Assembly: GCA_951217055.1 (NCBI GenBank)
Contig: OX578276.1
Location: 133,846,587 to 133,910,586 of the forward strand
Origin: Gerris lacustris
Taxonomy: Eukaryota > Arthropoda > Insecta > Hemiptera > Gerridae
DNA length: 64,000 nucleotides
Direction of reading: 5' to 3'
In this document: positions 1 to 11,872 of the stretch, one piece after another
How positions within the stretch are numbered: the first letter of the stretch is position 1
Layout of the letters: every line of letters begins with the position of its first letter
The notes under the pieces: model-generated
The model's input: the letters and a program-made list of their open reading frames with translations, nothing else
Told to the model about the DNA's origin: nothing
Database searches by the model: none
Program-made: the position numbers and the translations under genes

Positions 1-107
1 CCAAAGATCAGGTGGTTAGAGCGAAATAAACCATTAAATTTAGATTGTGCCATCTGTATCAACGTTATATTTAAGTATTGAAGCGTTTAGAGTACAAACG
101 ACAAAAA

Positions 108-1194
108 CAATGTAGTCTGCCAATTGGTGTGCGGCATATAACTTCCTCGCATCCTATATCACGTATTTTATTGATGTTATTCTTTTACAATCTAATATAG
201 TCTAATTTATTTAATTTCCCCTCCCACCGTTTTTTTTTTAAATCTGTCAAAAATGTTTAGCTTTTTTACATAAATTAAAATATTAATTTAGCAAAATTTT
301 AAAAGCACATATGCTTGAAATTAATCTGGGGGTATCTGCGGGCCACTTTCGGCAAACCATCCAAATTTAATAAAAATAGACTGCCAATTGGTGTGGCACA
401 TAGCTTCCTCGCATCCTATCCACGTACTTTATTGATTTTATGCTTTTACAAGTCATTATTGTCAAATTGGTTTAATTGTTTCCCCTGTTTTTTTAATCTG
501 TCAAAATTGTTTAGATTTTTTACACGAATTAAAGTATCAATTTAGCAAAAGTTAAAGAGCGTAGACGGTTCAAATTAATCTGGGGGCTATCAGCAGGTTA
601 CTTTAGATAAACTATAAAAGTTTCATTCAAATCAGATAATTACTTTTGAAGCTATAGGTGTAAATAAATGTATGTTTGTGCGCATGTGGAAGGCACCCAA
701 ATTTCATTAAAATTAAACGTGTAGTTTTTAAGATATGTTGGTTCGCAAAAATTGAACGACAGACCGAACGACAGACCGACAGACCGACAGACAGACACGG
801 AACCAAAAATGATCCCTGATGTCTGAAACGGATTTCTGTCTTGGAATTTTTGAAATCGGAGACCTAAAAATATTTCGTTCTTTAGAACGATCACATAGCT
901 TCCGTTACCTTCGGTAAGCTCGGAAGCAAATATGAGATGAGTATTCATTTAAAGGTATAGGTGTAAATAAAGGTATCGTTGTGGAAGAGAAAAAAATGGG
1001 TGTAGATGGTTATATAGGACCAAAAATGGGCTAATTATGACCAACCAACCAAATTACATTAAAATCGGGACGAGTAGTTTTCAAGATATGGCAGGTTGAG
1101 CGACAGACCGACAGACACGAAAGCCAAAAATGTTCCCTGAAGTCTGAAATAGAGTTCTGTCTTGGATTTTTTAAAAACGGAGACCTAAAAATAT
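108..1194 (+). repeat. Dispersed repeat A, three partial copies in tandem
   Basis: Three overlapping partial copies of one repeat lie head to tail (about 108-375, 376-927, 950-1194). Diagnostic blocks are a CTGCCAATTGGTGTG start, an AATCTGGGGGCTATC block, a run of GACCGACAGAC units and a 3' end with two hairpins. The first hairpin is CGTTC/GAACG at 877-890. The second, at 898-927, has GCTTCCG/CGGAAGC enclosing TTACC/GGTAA. The same repeat recurs near 12.1, 36.6/42.1, 48.0 and 62.0/63.6 kb. No coding capacity is visible, so it is probably a non-autonomous element of unknown class. Short open frames inside it are not genes. Confidence 0.75.
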
Positions 1195-1342
1195 TAGAAT
1201 TAAAGTAATCAAATTCAGCAGACTGGCCAAATCTCAACAACAAATATTTGAATTGAAGAACCAAGTAATCGAGAGAAGTAAGGAACATCAAATACTAGTT
1301 TATCTTGCTTTTATAGACTATCAGAAAGCTTTTGGGTTTACA
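1195..1342 (+). pseudogene. Reverse transcriptase fragment (non-LTR), degenerate
   Basis: In one frame this stretch reads as the region leading into RT motif A: a QQQIFELKNQVIER helix-like segment followed by LVYLAFIDYQKAFG. That matches the LxFxDxxKAFD signature of non-LTR reverse transcriptases, with the usual final D replaced by G. The similarity stops at about 1342 and no other RT motif follows. It begins where the A repeat would otherwise continue into its 3' hairpins, so the scrap interrupts or replaces that tail. It is too short to assign a clade. Confidence 0.6.
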
Positions 1343-3420
1343 CGGTCAAAGTATACTAGGACTTGGACCAAGTAAGCTTCGACTCTACTTTAATGCTACT
1401 TGGATCGTATAAACAGGGTATCAAAGTCGTCTTGGACAGTCAAGTTGAGTTGGATGAGCCCCAACGATTTTTGATCGAAGTAGACTTGGATGGAAACAAA
1501 AATGGCATCCACCTGACAAATTATGAGAACGAGCTGTCAAAAAATGAGAGATGTGAGGTTGTTTGTTTAAAGATTAAGAAGGTTTAAGACTTAATCTGTA
1601 CAATTTGTAATTTTTAACTGGAGGGAAAAACATTTCACTCAATCTTATTTCTACTATATAGACAAATTACACTTGGATGCTTCAAAGTTTCACAAACATT
1701 TGGACCAAGTATTCTTGGATCGTGTAAACCTTGATTTAACCATGATTTTATGAGTGCTTAGACCATCTAGAAATAAACAAAATCCTAGTTAAAAAATAAT
1801 TTAAGAGACGTTCACACAGAATAAAGCCAGTGCCGTTTTAGAAAGAGTAAGGGGAAGAAAAGTAGAAGCTTTGTATAATTGTAAGGAATAAAATATAGGC
1901 TAGTATTACACACTAATATATATATATAAATGTGTGTGAGATTGTGTGTGCGTGTGCGTGTGCGTGTATGTCTTTACAATGTAGTGAATTACTCCAGTTT
2001 ATAAATAAAAACAATAAGAAAATTATGCCTATATAAAGAGGAATAAAGAAGTGATATAGCAATGCTCTTAACATTAATAGACACATAAAAGATCAAAAGT
2101 AAACCCAGTAAGTTAACATAAAAAGAAGGCAATTTTAAAACTAGTCTCAAGGAAAATAAGAAAAGGCATCTCACACTTAGCGGATCATAAAACAGCATCA
2201 CGCCATTATCTAGTTAAAAAAATTATAAGAATTACGCTTCTACGGAATGTACAAATTCCAAAGAATATGCAAGAAATTAAGGAAACAACACTTAATGCTA
2301 CTTGCTAATAGATCTTTAGTCAGATTTAAATATCTGCCTCAACCTCTACACTGACACTTTCTCGTTTCCTGCCCACTTGTGGTTTAACAATATAGTTACT
2401 TTTACGACGTCTTTTTTTGTTCCTTAAGTCTTCTTTGGGTATCCTAATTGAGTGCCTAACTTTTCCTAACTTCAGTTAGCATAACCGCCACTTTTTAAGT
2501 ATACTATTAAAAATTAGCCCACTCCTGTTTTTTTAAAAACAGTCCGATTTTAGTTATACAACAAACATCTGTTGAATGTTGCTGAAGTGTTACAATTATA
2601 GCATCTTAAAGGAATAAGGCGCATAAATGAGGAAAATAAGTAAATACAATCTGCATGAGAGGAATAAAACCTTATAATAAACAGTCTCAACAATCCTCAA
2701 AATACCGCATTTTGAGTTAACAAACAAATATAACATTATAAGAAGTTGCAGTATTACATTATACACGGTTTTATTATAAAATGGTTTGTTTAAATATTAA
2801 AAACTACACTAAGTGAAACCATTATTCTGACATAAAAATATGAAGCACTTTCTCTGAAGAACCACTTAACAAAGAGACATTCAAAGAGTACCTTTTCTTC
2901 TAGCTTGAGGAAAAGGTAGAGAGGGAGAAAAAAAAAATCTTAAAAATAATGGAACCGTGGTCTGTGAAGCGTGTCAAAGCCGACTGAAAAGCACCGCTAT
3001 TAAATATTCATCGAGATTTCACTAGGAGGCTAGGATGCTTTGTGAAAAGCACAGGCTGGAAACAAAAGTCTTTTAGAATGTGAGAGGGGACTTCGGTCCT
3101 TCAGTTAAAAAACAAAAGTATATTCAAGATGTTTCAACTTAACAAACACTGTCACTTTATGGATTATTAATAACGTGTAAGACGCTAGAATAACAGAAGT
3201 GGGCAACAGATAAAAATAACTAACATACTTGGCTTACATCAAAATTACAAGTTAAGACCTCATGAAGAAAAGCGGATCCAAATTATTACTGATAAATAGG
3301 TTACATTTTAACAGGGACAAATTTAAGAATTTTCACATCAACTTCGATCCTCCTTGAAAAATTGGATGTTATTCTGTATCAGGGTCTTAACGCGATAACT
3401 CTTTTAAACAATATAAACTA
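1343..3420. other. AT-rich stretch without recognisable genes
   Basis: No recognisable coding region or transposon protein. A short open frame at 1363-1587 (74 codons) has no familiar motif. A TG-rich microsatellite (TG/CGTG units) lies at about 1930-1970. Near 3421 and 3564 there are isolated degenerate copies of the GCGAGC-type hairpin monomer that forms the array at 5.3-6.8 kb. Confidence 0.5.
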
Positions 3421-3639
3421 GCGAGCAAAGCGTGCCTGCAATAATTCTATTGAATAATAATTATCTACATGTGCTGTATAAACGTGGAGCTTGCAAAAAC
3501 TTTTAAATAAAGATGATCTACAAATGCAAGGCAAATATGATAAGGCCAAGCTATCTAGACAAGCGAGCGGCGTGAGCCTGAAATAACTAAATAAAGATTG
3601 CCCCTATTCCACCCGGCCTTTAAAATACCTTTAAACGAT

Positions 3640-5320
3640 GTATAACTTATGCTGACTAAAACATTTTCTTTAGGCGTCCATCATGTGGGCCTCCATCTTG
3701 AAAATATTAAGCAGAATATTTGAATAGTTACGGATTCCTTTCTTATTATTAAATACCTTTTGAACGATGGCATGCCAAACTTTTTTCTTAGTCGTCCTTC
3801 TAATTGGCCGACATCTTTAAGATATTAAATGTGATATTTTAAAAGTTATTTACTCTTTTTAAATTCTTAAATACCTTTAAAACAATGTGTAACTTGTCAT
3901 GCTGTCTAAAAACTTTTTGTTTAGTTGTGGCATATTGGCCGCCTTCATGGAAGTATTGAGTGTACAATTTTAATAGTTACATATTCTTTTCTACTCGTCA
4001 ACAATTTTAAATTGATATAAAATATGTCATGCTGACTAACAACTTTTTCTTTAGTCGTCATCCATTTTTGCCGCCATATTAAAAATATTTAGTGTGTAAG
4101 TCTCAAAAACTATACAAATATCAAAAAATCATGAGAATCTGTGTGCTGAATTTTATTCAAATCTATCTATTTTTACGCCAGTTATTGTTAGACCAACAAA
4201 CACCAAAAACTTTACAAAGCCCAAGTCTCCGAAATGAAGAACCCACTAAGCTTGTTCAAGAAATTGGTATAATTGAACGAGCGCAGTGAGTTCTTCATTT
4301 CAGAGACTTGGGATTTGAAAAGTTTGTGTGTTTGTTTGTCTAACGATAACTGGAGTAAAAATTTATCAATTTCAACGAAATTTGGCACATATATGCATCT
4401 TAGCATTTGTGAGAAGTGTATAGTTTTTGGAAATTCCGCACTAAATATTTTCAAGATGGCGCCCAATATGGCGGACGACTAAAAAAAAAAAGTTTTAGTC
4501 AGTATAATGTATTATACATCGTTGTAAAGGTCTGTAAGAGAAGGAAAAGAATATGTAACTAATAAAATTTCACATTTAATATTTTCAAGATGGCGGCCAA
4601 TATGGTGGACGACTAAAAAAAAGTTTTAGCCAACATAATGTGTTATACATCGTTTTCAAATTCTTTAAGAGAAGAAAAATAATATGTAATTAATAAAATT
4701 TAACAGTTTATATTTTCAAGATGGCGGCCAATATGGTGGACGACTAAAAAAAAAAGTTTTAGCCAGCATAATGTGTTCTACATCGTTTTAAAGGTCTTTA
4801 AGAGAAGAAAAAGAATAAGTAACTAATAAAATTTCAAAGTTCATATTTTCAAGATGGCGGCCAATATGGTGGACGACTAAAAAAAAAGTTTTAGCCAACT
4901 TAATGTGTTATACATCGTTTTAAAATTCTTTAAGAGAAGAAAAATAATATGTAATTAATAAAATTTAACAGTTCATATTTTCAAGATGGCGGCCAATATG
5001 GTGGACGACTAAAAAAAAAAGTTTTAGCCAGCATAATGTGTTCTACATCGTTTTAAAGGTCTTTAAGAGAAGAAAAAGAATAAGTAACTAATAAAATTTC
5101 AAAGTTCATATCTTCAAGATGGCGGCCAATATGGCGGACGACTAAACAAAAAGTTTTTTGTCAGTATGACATGTTATACATCAATTTAAAGCTCTTGAAG
5201 TCTAGGAAAGGAATATTTAACTATTTAAATGTCAAATATAATATTTTCAAAATGGCGGCCAATATAACGAAAACTAAAAAAAGTTGTTGTCTCCATGACA
5301 TGTTATAAATCGTTTAAAGG
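3640..5320. repeat. Foldback element with tandemly repeated arms
   Basis: A large inverted repeat centred near 4266. Close to the centre, 4221-4242 pairs with 4290-4311. Outward, both arms are built of ~133-bp tandem units carrying a TCAAGATGGCGGCCAATATG block. The right arm has seven units, with that block at 4451, 4585, 4716, 4849, 4981, 5114 and 5247. The left arm has four more diverged units in opposite orientation, at mirror positions near 4081, 3947, 3816 and 3690. Two right-arm units alternate as a dimer of about 265 bp (4585/4716 and 4849/4981). Long arms made of internal tandem repeats are typical of FB/Galileo-like foldback transposons. No transposase is present, so class membership is inferred. 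Confidence 0.7.
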
Positions 5321-5344
5321 TATTTTAAAGGCTGAAGATTATGT

Positions 5345-6830
5345 AAAAATACTGCATAAAAAGGCGAGCACTGCGAGCATGATTTAATTTTATTAAATAA
5401 TTATTATTCATAAATACTTTATAAGCAGGCGAGCGTAGCAGGCCTGCATTCATTTTATTATATTATTATTATGAACAAATACTTTTACAAAAGCGAGCAT
5501 AGTAAGCCTGCAATAATTTTATTTAATAAAATATTTACTACAAAGGCTGTATAAACAGGCGAGCGTTGCGAGCCTGCATTAATATTATTAAAAAGATTAT
5601 GGACAAATACTTTTATAACAGGCGAGCGTAGCAAGCCTGCAATAGCAATAATATTATTAAATAAAGATAATATAAAAATGCTATATAAACAGGCGAGCGC
5701 AGCGAGCCCGTAATCATTTTATTAAATAAAAATGCTGTAGAACCGTTGTATAAACAGGCGTTATATAAACAGGTTGTATAAAAATAATTTTATAACAGGC
5801 GAGCGCAGCGAGCCCACGCAATAATTTTATTAAATAAAGATTATGTAGAAACTCTGTATAAACAGGCGAGCGTAGCGAGCCTGCAATAATATTATGTATA
5901 AATGCTGTATAACCAGGCGAGCGTAGCGAGCCTGCATTAATATTATTAAATAAAGATGACATAAAAATGCTATATAAACAGGCGAGCGCAGCGAGCCTGC
6001 ATTAATATTATTAAATAAAGATCATGGACAAATAATTTTATAACAGGCGAGCGCAGCGAGCCTGCAATCATTTTATTAAATAAAGATTATGTAGAAATGC
6101 CGTATAAGCAGGCGAGCGTAGCGAGCCTGCATTAATATTATTAAATAAAGATAACATAAAAATGCTATATAAACAGGCGAGCGCAGCGAGCCCACGCAAT
6201 AATTTTATTAAATAAAGATTATGTAGAAACTCTGTATAAACAGGCGAGCGTAGCGAGCCTGCAATAATATTATGTACAAATGCTGTATAACCAGGCGAGC
6301 GAAGCGAGCCTGCATTAATATTATTAAATAAAGATGACATAAAAATGCTATATAAACAGGCGAGCGCAGCGAGCCTGCATTAATATTATTAAATAAAGAT
6401 CATGGACAAATAATTTTATAACAGGCGAGCGCAGCGAGCCTGCAATAATTTTATTAAATAAAGATTATGTAGAAATGCCGTATAAGCAGGCGAGCTTAGC
6501 GAGCCTGCATTAATATTAATAAATAAAGATTGCATAAAAATGCTATATAAACAGGCGAGCGCAGCGAGCCCACGCAATAATTTTATTAAATAAATATTAT
6601 GTAGAGTCTCTGTATAAACAGGCGAGCCTAGCGAGCCTGCAATAATATTATGAACAAATGCTGTATAACCAGGCGAGCGTAGCGAGCCTGCATTAATTTT
6701 ATTAAATAAAGATTATGGAAAAATACTTTTACAACAGGCAATCATATTTAATAATAAAAGATTATGTAGGTAAAAACAGGTGAACGTGGTGAGCCCTTAT
6801 AACTTTATTAAATATGGATTATGTACGGAT
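5345..6830 (+). repeat. Array of ~63-bp hairpin monomers, 378-bp higher-order unit
   Basis: About 22 monomers of 55-70 bp. Each has a GC-rich core (outer arms CAGGC and GCCTG around GAGCGNAGCGA) followed by an AT-rich spacer such as ATTATTAAATAAAGAT. Monomers differ from each other but the set repeats every 378 bp: the variant TGCTGTATAACC occurs at 5903, 6281 and 6659. The core can fold as a hairpin with a GNA triloop and a tandem GA/GA mismatch. Minus-strand open frames here (for example 5714-5962 and 6068-6340) only translate the repeat and are not genes. The edges decay into degenerate monomers near 5365 and 6780. Confidence 0.85.
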
Positions 6831-6839
6831 GAAAGGAAA

Positions 6840-9090
6840 ACAGTTTTAGCTACCGAGAAGTTGCAACTTAATACGAAATTAAATTCGGCTCACAGCATCT
6901 CGGTTTCGTTTGACAATTTTTAATTTTAAGAATGGGGCCAATAATAAAGACAATTAAAGAGGAAGTTGTAATCAGCATGCCACGCCATACATTGTTTTAA
7001 ATAGTTTTATGAGTAGCAAATGAATATGTAACTATTTTTACAAAAGTTTTGCAACAAATGTGACCGAGATGAAGGTGTTAAAAAGTAAGCTTATTCTTAT
7101 ATGCTGTGTTACGTTAAATAATTTTAAAGCTCTTTTCAGGTTGAATAAGAATATATTAGGTTTTCACCGAAAAATTATCCTGGTTGAGAACATAGTATGG
7201 GTGATATAAGACCACAATCTACGCGAGTTCTTTATGCAACGCATCGCTAGTTGTATTCTACATGTAAAAACGGTAGCACGTGCACGTGCTGGTAAACTAC
7301 TTGATCTGGTCGCGTCAGAGAGCTGGTATCTGCACACTGCGCTGTGCGTTCAGAGGCACAGCGTCGGATCTCGTTTCAGTCCCAAGCTCGGTGATGCTTT
7401 TTCGAACGCATGGGTGTTTGGCGATAAGAACAAGGGAGGTTACCTTGGAGCATGTCAAGTCTTTGTTTTTCTTACGTTGTAACTTGCTTAGCTGTACTAA
7501 ATTTAAAGTTAACGAATAGAGTGAAGGAATAGAGAAGAAGATATGAAAAGCTTCAACAATGATTATACCATTATGATTCAACAAGGTAAACAACACGAAA
7601 CTATAAGTATAACTGTTGATCTCAAACATCATATGTATACAATATATGTAAGTAAAAAATCCGACGAACATTTTTGGCATCTATAGTTAAATTGAATTGA
7701 TATTGAACATTTTAGTAATCTGTTTTTTTTTTTTTTTTTAATTTAGAAACCCGTTTTTAGAAGGTGCAGAGCCCTTAAATTTATAACTAAAAGCTATTTT
7801 TGGAGTCGACTTGCAGTATGATTTCTTCAGAACGCGCACACCAACTGTTTCAACAGTTAAGTCTCTACGCGTATACAGTTTAAAACGCTCGATTCTGATG
7901 ATTTGGTCACGTGAGTAGGATGGCCGACGAGAGTCTGCCTTGAAATGGGCTTGAAGGCAGGTGCGAGGGGAGAAGTCCCAGAGGAAGAAAGAGGACATAA
8001 TGGATGGACATCACATTCAACCTGGCTCAAAAAGGAATGTTCCTGCAACGTGTATCTTGTCCATAGATAGGAAAGGGTGGGACACTTTTTGGTCTTTATC
8101 CACAAGAAGACTAAGTAAATAAGTAAACGTCTGTACAGACACAGACATTTGAGTTTGAATTGATAACAAAAATTGAGGACTCAGGGGACCTTAAAACGTC
8201 GAAATCTCAAAATTGAATTTTCCCGCTATCACAGTTATGTCTGGTTAAAAACTGTGTATGCCCATTTAAATGGCTTACTTTTAAAAGAATTAATAGTATT
8301 TCGACAATAAGCTTAAGACATATTAATCGGTTAGATTACAACTTCACCAACCCATAGTTAAATAAAATCGTTATGAGTTCTGAAGAACTCATGTTCTAAA
8401 GAACAATGGATGTTCTAAAGAAACAAGCCTTCTTTATACTCACACTTTGCTCTTAAGTTCATAAATGACAAGAGGATAAAGGGTTTGAGTTAAATAAAGG
8501 GTTAATAAGTTGTAATGTAAACTAATAGGAGAAGACTAATAATTTTCAGAAACTAATGGTTAATGCAAGACGACCCGGGGCGCTTGCTTATAGAACCAGT
8601 AAACCGTTCTAATTAGGGCTGATGAAAAGTTAAGTTGGCTAAAGTACTTAGTGCAAGTACACTATTTAACCCAGGTGTTGTTTGCAACTAGACTTACCCA
8701 ACTTAGTTAAGTGCACTCGAGTTAGAACCCGGTATCGACCACTACCCACATCTCTTTTACCATTCAACTAATCATCATCATTTATAGAATCAAGTAGTGT
8801 CCCGACGACTGCGACGACGACGCACCTCGAAATGATTTGTTATTGCTATGCTGAATCAACCACACTTATTCTAATAAAATAAATGTTTGTTTTGATTTGT
8901 TAGTCTTCAAATAGATATAACACGACTAAGTTATATAATATAACATAGCTAAATAGATATATAAATAAAATTACTTAAGTTTCTTCTTTTATTTCTAAAT
9001 ATAAAATTAAGCCCGTCACCCCGGGCCTAAGGGCACATATATATAAAAAAGAAATAAAATAATTATTACCTCGAATTTCTTTACTCTTCT
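6840..9090. other. No recognisable gene; contains a repeat B scrap
   Basis: Mostly AT-rich unique-looking DNA. A GC-richer patch at 7230-7460 has open frames on both strands (plus 7234-7482, minus 7315-7680), but neither shows a known domain. Minus frames at 7738-8105 likewise have no motif. An A/T homopolymer lies near 7723-7740. The interval 8128-8237 is a minus-oriented fragment of repeat B (CAGGGGACCTTAAAACGT block). Confidence 0.45.
8128..8237 (-). repeat. Dispersed repeat B, end fragment
   Basis: Matches the terminal ~110 bp of repeat B in reverse orientation: the GTACAGACACAGAC block, then CAGGGGACCTTAAAACGT, then TCAAAATTGAATTTTCCCGC. It ends before the terminal hairpin that full copies carry. 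Confidence 0.6.
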
Positions 9091-9092
9091 AC

Positions 9093-9276
9093 TAAAAAAA
9101 ATTTTAAATAGAGGTAACAAAAAAGAAACCTACTCCTAAACAAATAATAAGATAACCAAAAAGAGAAGGTAATAATCTAAAATTAAACATTAAATAGGTA
9201 GGGACATCTAGCGGCAAATCACAGAAACACTTGCAAATCGAAAAGTACCATAAAAATACTTATCTAAAAATCTAAA

Positions 9277-9359
<83 letters not shown>

Positions 9360-9748
9360 AACGAAAGATAACACGACCGCGAATATTTTTAAACACGCCC
9401 TGGGTCAGTCAAAGCAAAAAGAACAAAAAAAAAAAAAAAACACCTTACAACATTCTCTAAAAACCAGAGAAAGAAAAAAAAAAAGGATCCATTTTCATTC
9501 AATTTTAGAAGTGATATTGACAATTTACATAGTGTTTACTCCGGATTGATTGTTGGAGATTGTTTTTAGATTTTTAGATGAGTATTTTTATGGTACTTTT
9601 CGATTTGCAAGTGTTTCTGTGATTTGCCGCTAGATGTCCCTACCTATTTAATGTTTAATTTTAGATTATTACCTTCTCTTTTTGGTTATCTTATTATTTG
9701 CTTAGGAGTAGGTTTCTTTTTTGTTACCTCTATTTAAAATTTTTTTTA
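9093..9748. repeat. Foldback repeat with 187-bp arms around (TA)n
   Basis: Arms 9093-9279 and 9562-9748 are inverted copies with only occasional mismatches (for example CTTATC against GATGAG). The 282-bp spacer holds an uninterrupted (TA)n tract at 9280-9360 and A-rich DNA. The structure is MITE-like, but no clean target duplication can be read. The minus open frame at 9208-9396 merely translates the TA tract. Confidence 0.7.
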
Positions 9749-9815
9749 TAAACTTGATGTAGTCAATTTTTAGTATTGTTCTGCTTAATGTTTATTTAAA
9801 AAGCTCACATCAACA

Positions 9816-10437
9816 TTTTTACTTTCTCATATAAAGAGAAAGTATTGTGATGGCGCGAAAATTCGATTTTGAGATTTTTATGGATTTACACGTTTTGAGG
9901 TCCCCTGAGTCCAAAAAAGTGGTTCTTAAAAAATGTCTGTCTGTCTGTCGTCAGTGCAGACGTCTGGAGCCTAAACTACTGGGCCGATTTTGAAGAAATT
10001 TGGCATACATGTTCAGAAAAATCATACCCCGAGGCGAAATCGAGAAATTAATTTTAGCTCCAAATTTAGGGGCGCTACCCCCCAAAAACCCTGAAAAAAA
10101 CGTGAAAAAAAATTATTTCTCGAAAACGGTTCCGACGATTTTGATTAAAAAATTCTAAAATATAGTCCATTTAAATACAAATGTAATGATATAAGCCGTT
10201 TTCCCGGGAAAAATCTAGTTCCTGAGAAATAAGCTTAAAACGCGGACCGAAAGAGCCCAGGTTCGATTCCCCGCCCGGGAGAAGTTATTTTTATGATAAA
10301 TTTTAATGAAATGCTCAATAATAATTAAATTTACATACGAAATCTAATAATTGGAAAACACTGGGCTAAATAATTATGAACTCGTATATGAGAAAGTTTG
10401 TCTGAGTTGTCTCGGACCGATTTTTTTATCAAGTTTT
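9816..10437 (+). repeat. Dispersed repeat B, near full-length reference copy
   Basis: Begins with a hairpin (ACTTTCTC, seven-base loop, GAGAAAGT), followed by GTCTGTCTGTCGTC and an ACTGGGCCGATTTTGA block. An internal tRNA-like stretch near 10240-10285 contains a B-box match, GGTTCGATTCC. The copy ends in TATATGAGAAAGT and a CTCGGACCGATTTT block. Related copies lie near 8.1, 26.4/28.6, 45.1, 47.4, 48.5 and 50.5 kb. No protein is encoded. The B box suggests that part of the repeat derives from a tRNA. Confidence 0.75.
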
Positions 10438-10439
10438 AA

Positions 10440-11384
10440 TTTTTAGGTCCTCAACTAAGATTTTCTTGTTTTTTTTTTTTTCCTTAAATTTGTATTCGTT
10501 TGAGCTTTTTTAGAATTTCGATGTTAAGATTTCCGAATTACTTTTGTAATTGATCCCATTAACAAGGTTTTAAGTAAAGCCGATACTTTGGGTTTTAGGA
10601 GGATGTTGTGAGGTGACACTCACGCTTACATACACATTACACGTATTTACTTTTACTTTACTTAAGGTAAGAATTATTAATTTTTTGTTCACAAATAAGA
10701 CGTCGGACATTATAACCTTTAAATCTCGATGTTAATAGGAAAAACTCGTTATAAAAGTTCATAAAACCTTTATCTTCCACTAAGCTAATTCTTTCTCCCT
10801 CTTGAAATGTAATTTTCTTCTTTTTAGCGATTCAAAGAAGCTTCATCACAGAATAGGGGGGAAACTGCATCAATTTCACTGATAATCGAATTCCTCTAAT
10901 GAGATATAAAAGAAAGTTACAATTTTCTTTTTTTTAAAAAAGAGGTAGAGGGGGGAAGCGCTCAGAAAATAAATTAATCTGGTAATAATCTGGAGCTAAC
11001 AGCTAGCCATTTTCCTTCATCGGATAAAAAAGTTTCATTTATAATCCCCTTGGTAGCCATCAGGAGATTATTATAAATCGATAAGGGTAAATAATGAGGA
11101 AATTATCCTCTGCTAAGGATAATAATACTCCAACAGGAAACAGAAGACCAAGTTTGATGGACGTCCTTACAAATAATAACCAAAAAAATAAAATAAAATA
11201 AAATAAAAAAAGATGGAGTATTAAATTTTCCATAGCTCTTGTAGTATCTAGAGTCTAGAGTATGCATTGTACAATTAATATGCATTATACAATTACCCCG
11301 TAATATAATATGTTAACGAAAAGAGGAAGATTTAGCCTAAATTAGAACATTCCTTGTCTGAATGCAGATCCGAAAGCCCGGGTA
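10440..11384. other. AT-rich stretch, nothing recognised
   Basis: No coding region, repeat family or RNA gene could be recognised. Several homopolymer T and A tracts and an AAATA-rich patch near 11180 are present. Confidence 0.4.
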
Positions 11385-11545
11385 ATTTTTTTAAATTAAA
11401 TTTTCAAGTTTTTGGTAGTATTCATACTACGAAACGTTTAAATTTTAATTTAAATCAAATTATAATTACTATTTAAAAAGGGAGACAGACGGAGAAAAAT
11501 AGACTTCAGCGGCGGGACTCAAACCACGGACCTCCCCATATGATT
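11385..11545 (-). repeat. tRNA-derived SINE, 5'-truncated copy
   Basis: On the minus strand this reads GGGGAGGTCCGTGGTTTGAG (B-box-like), then a GTCTATTTTTCTC block and CTGTCTCCCTTT. It is the same body as the SINE at 11.73-11.94 kb, in opposite orientation. The A-box half is missing. The copy is bracketed by a short inverted repeat: AAGTTTTTGGTAGTA at about 11408 and TACTACCAAAAACTT at about 11537. Confidence 0.55.
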
Positions 11546-11724
11546 ACTACCAAAAACTTAAAAATTGCAGGTACAGGTACATAGTACAGGTATTAATTGG
11601 GTACTTTATAATTACAAGCGTTATTTCTCGGTCTAGTTCTATTGTCGTTAATGTTGACTCTAGACTTTTAGAAAAATTTGAAAGCTTAATTCGGGACTAG
11701 GTATCGTTATGGACAGGGGAAATT

Positions 11725-11872
11725 ATCCTTCAGTGTATCTTAATTGGCTAGAGCACCTGTACTGGAAATATGGGGAGGTCTGGGTCCGTGGTTCGAGTCC
11801 CGGCGCTCAAGTCTATTTTTCTCTGTCTGTCTCCCTTTGTAAATTGTAATTATAATTTGATTGTAATTTTTT

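Noticed and set aside
1363..1587. 74-codon open frame after the RT scrap
   Set aside because: No motif, no homologous repeat copy and no continuity with the RT fragment.
5714..6340. Minus-strand open frames with repeated INAGSLRSP peptides
   Set aside because: They are translations of the 63-bp hairpin monomers; the periodicity is in the DNA and no start context or conservation supports coding.
5345..6830. Regular repeats with spacers resembling a CRISPR array
   Set aside because: Spacers are themselves repeated and AT-rich, the genome is eukaryotic, and no cas genes are present.
7234..7680. Overlapping open frames on both strands in a GC-richer patch
   Set aside because: Frames on opposite strands are explained by local GC content; neither encodes a familiar motif.
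10255..10285. Possible tRNA gene
   Set aside because: Only a B box and T-arm-like sequence; no A box, anticodon arm or acceptor stem at proper distance, and the segment is part of dispersed repeat B.
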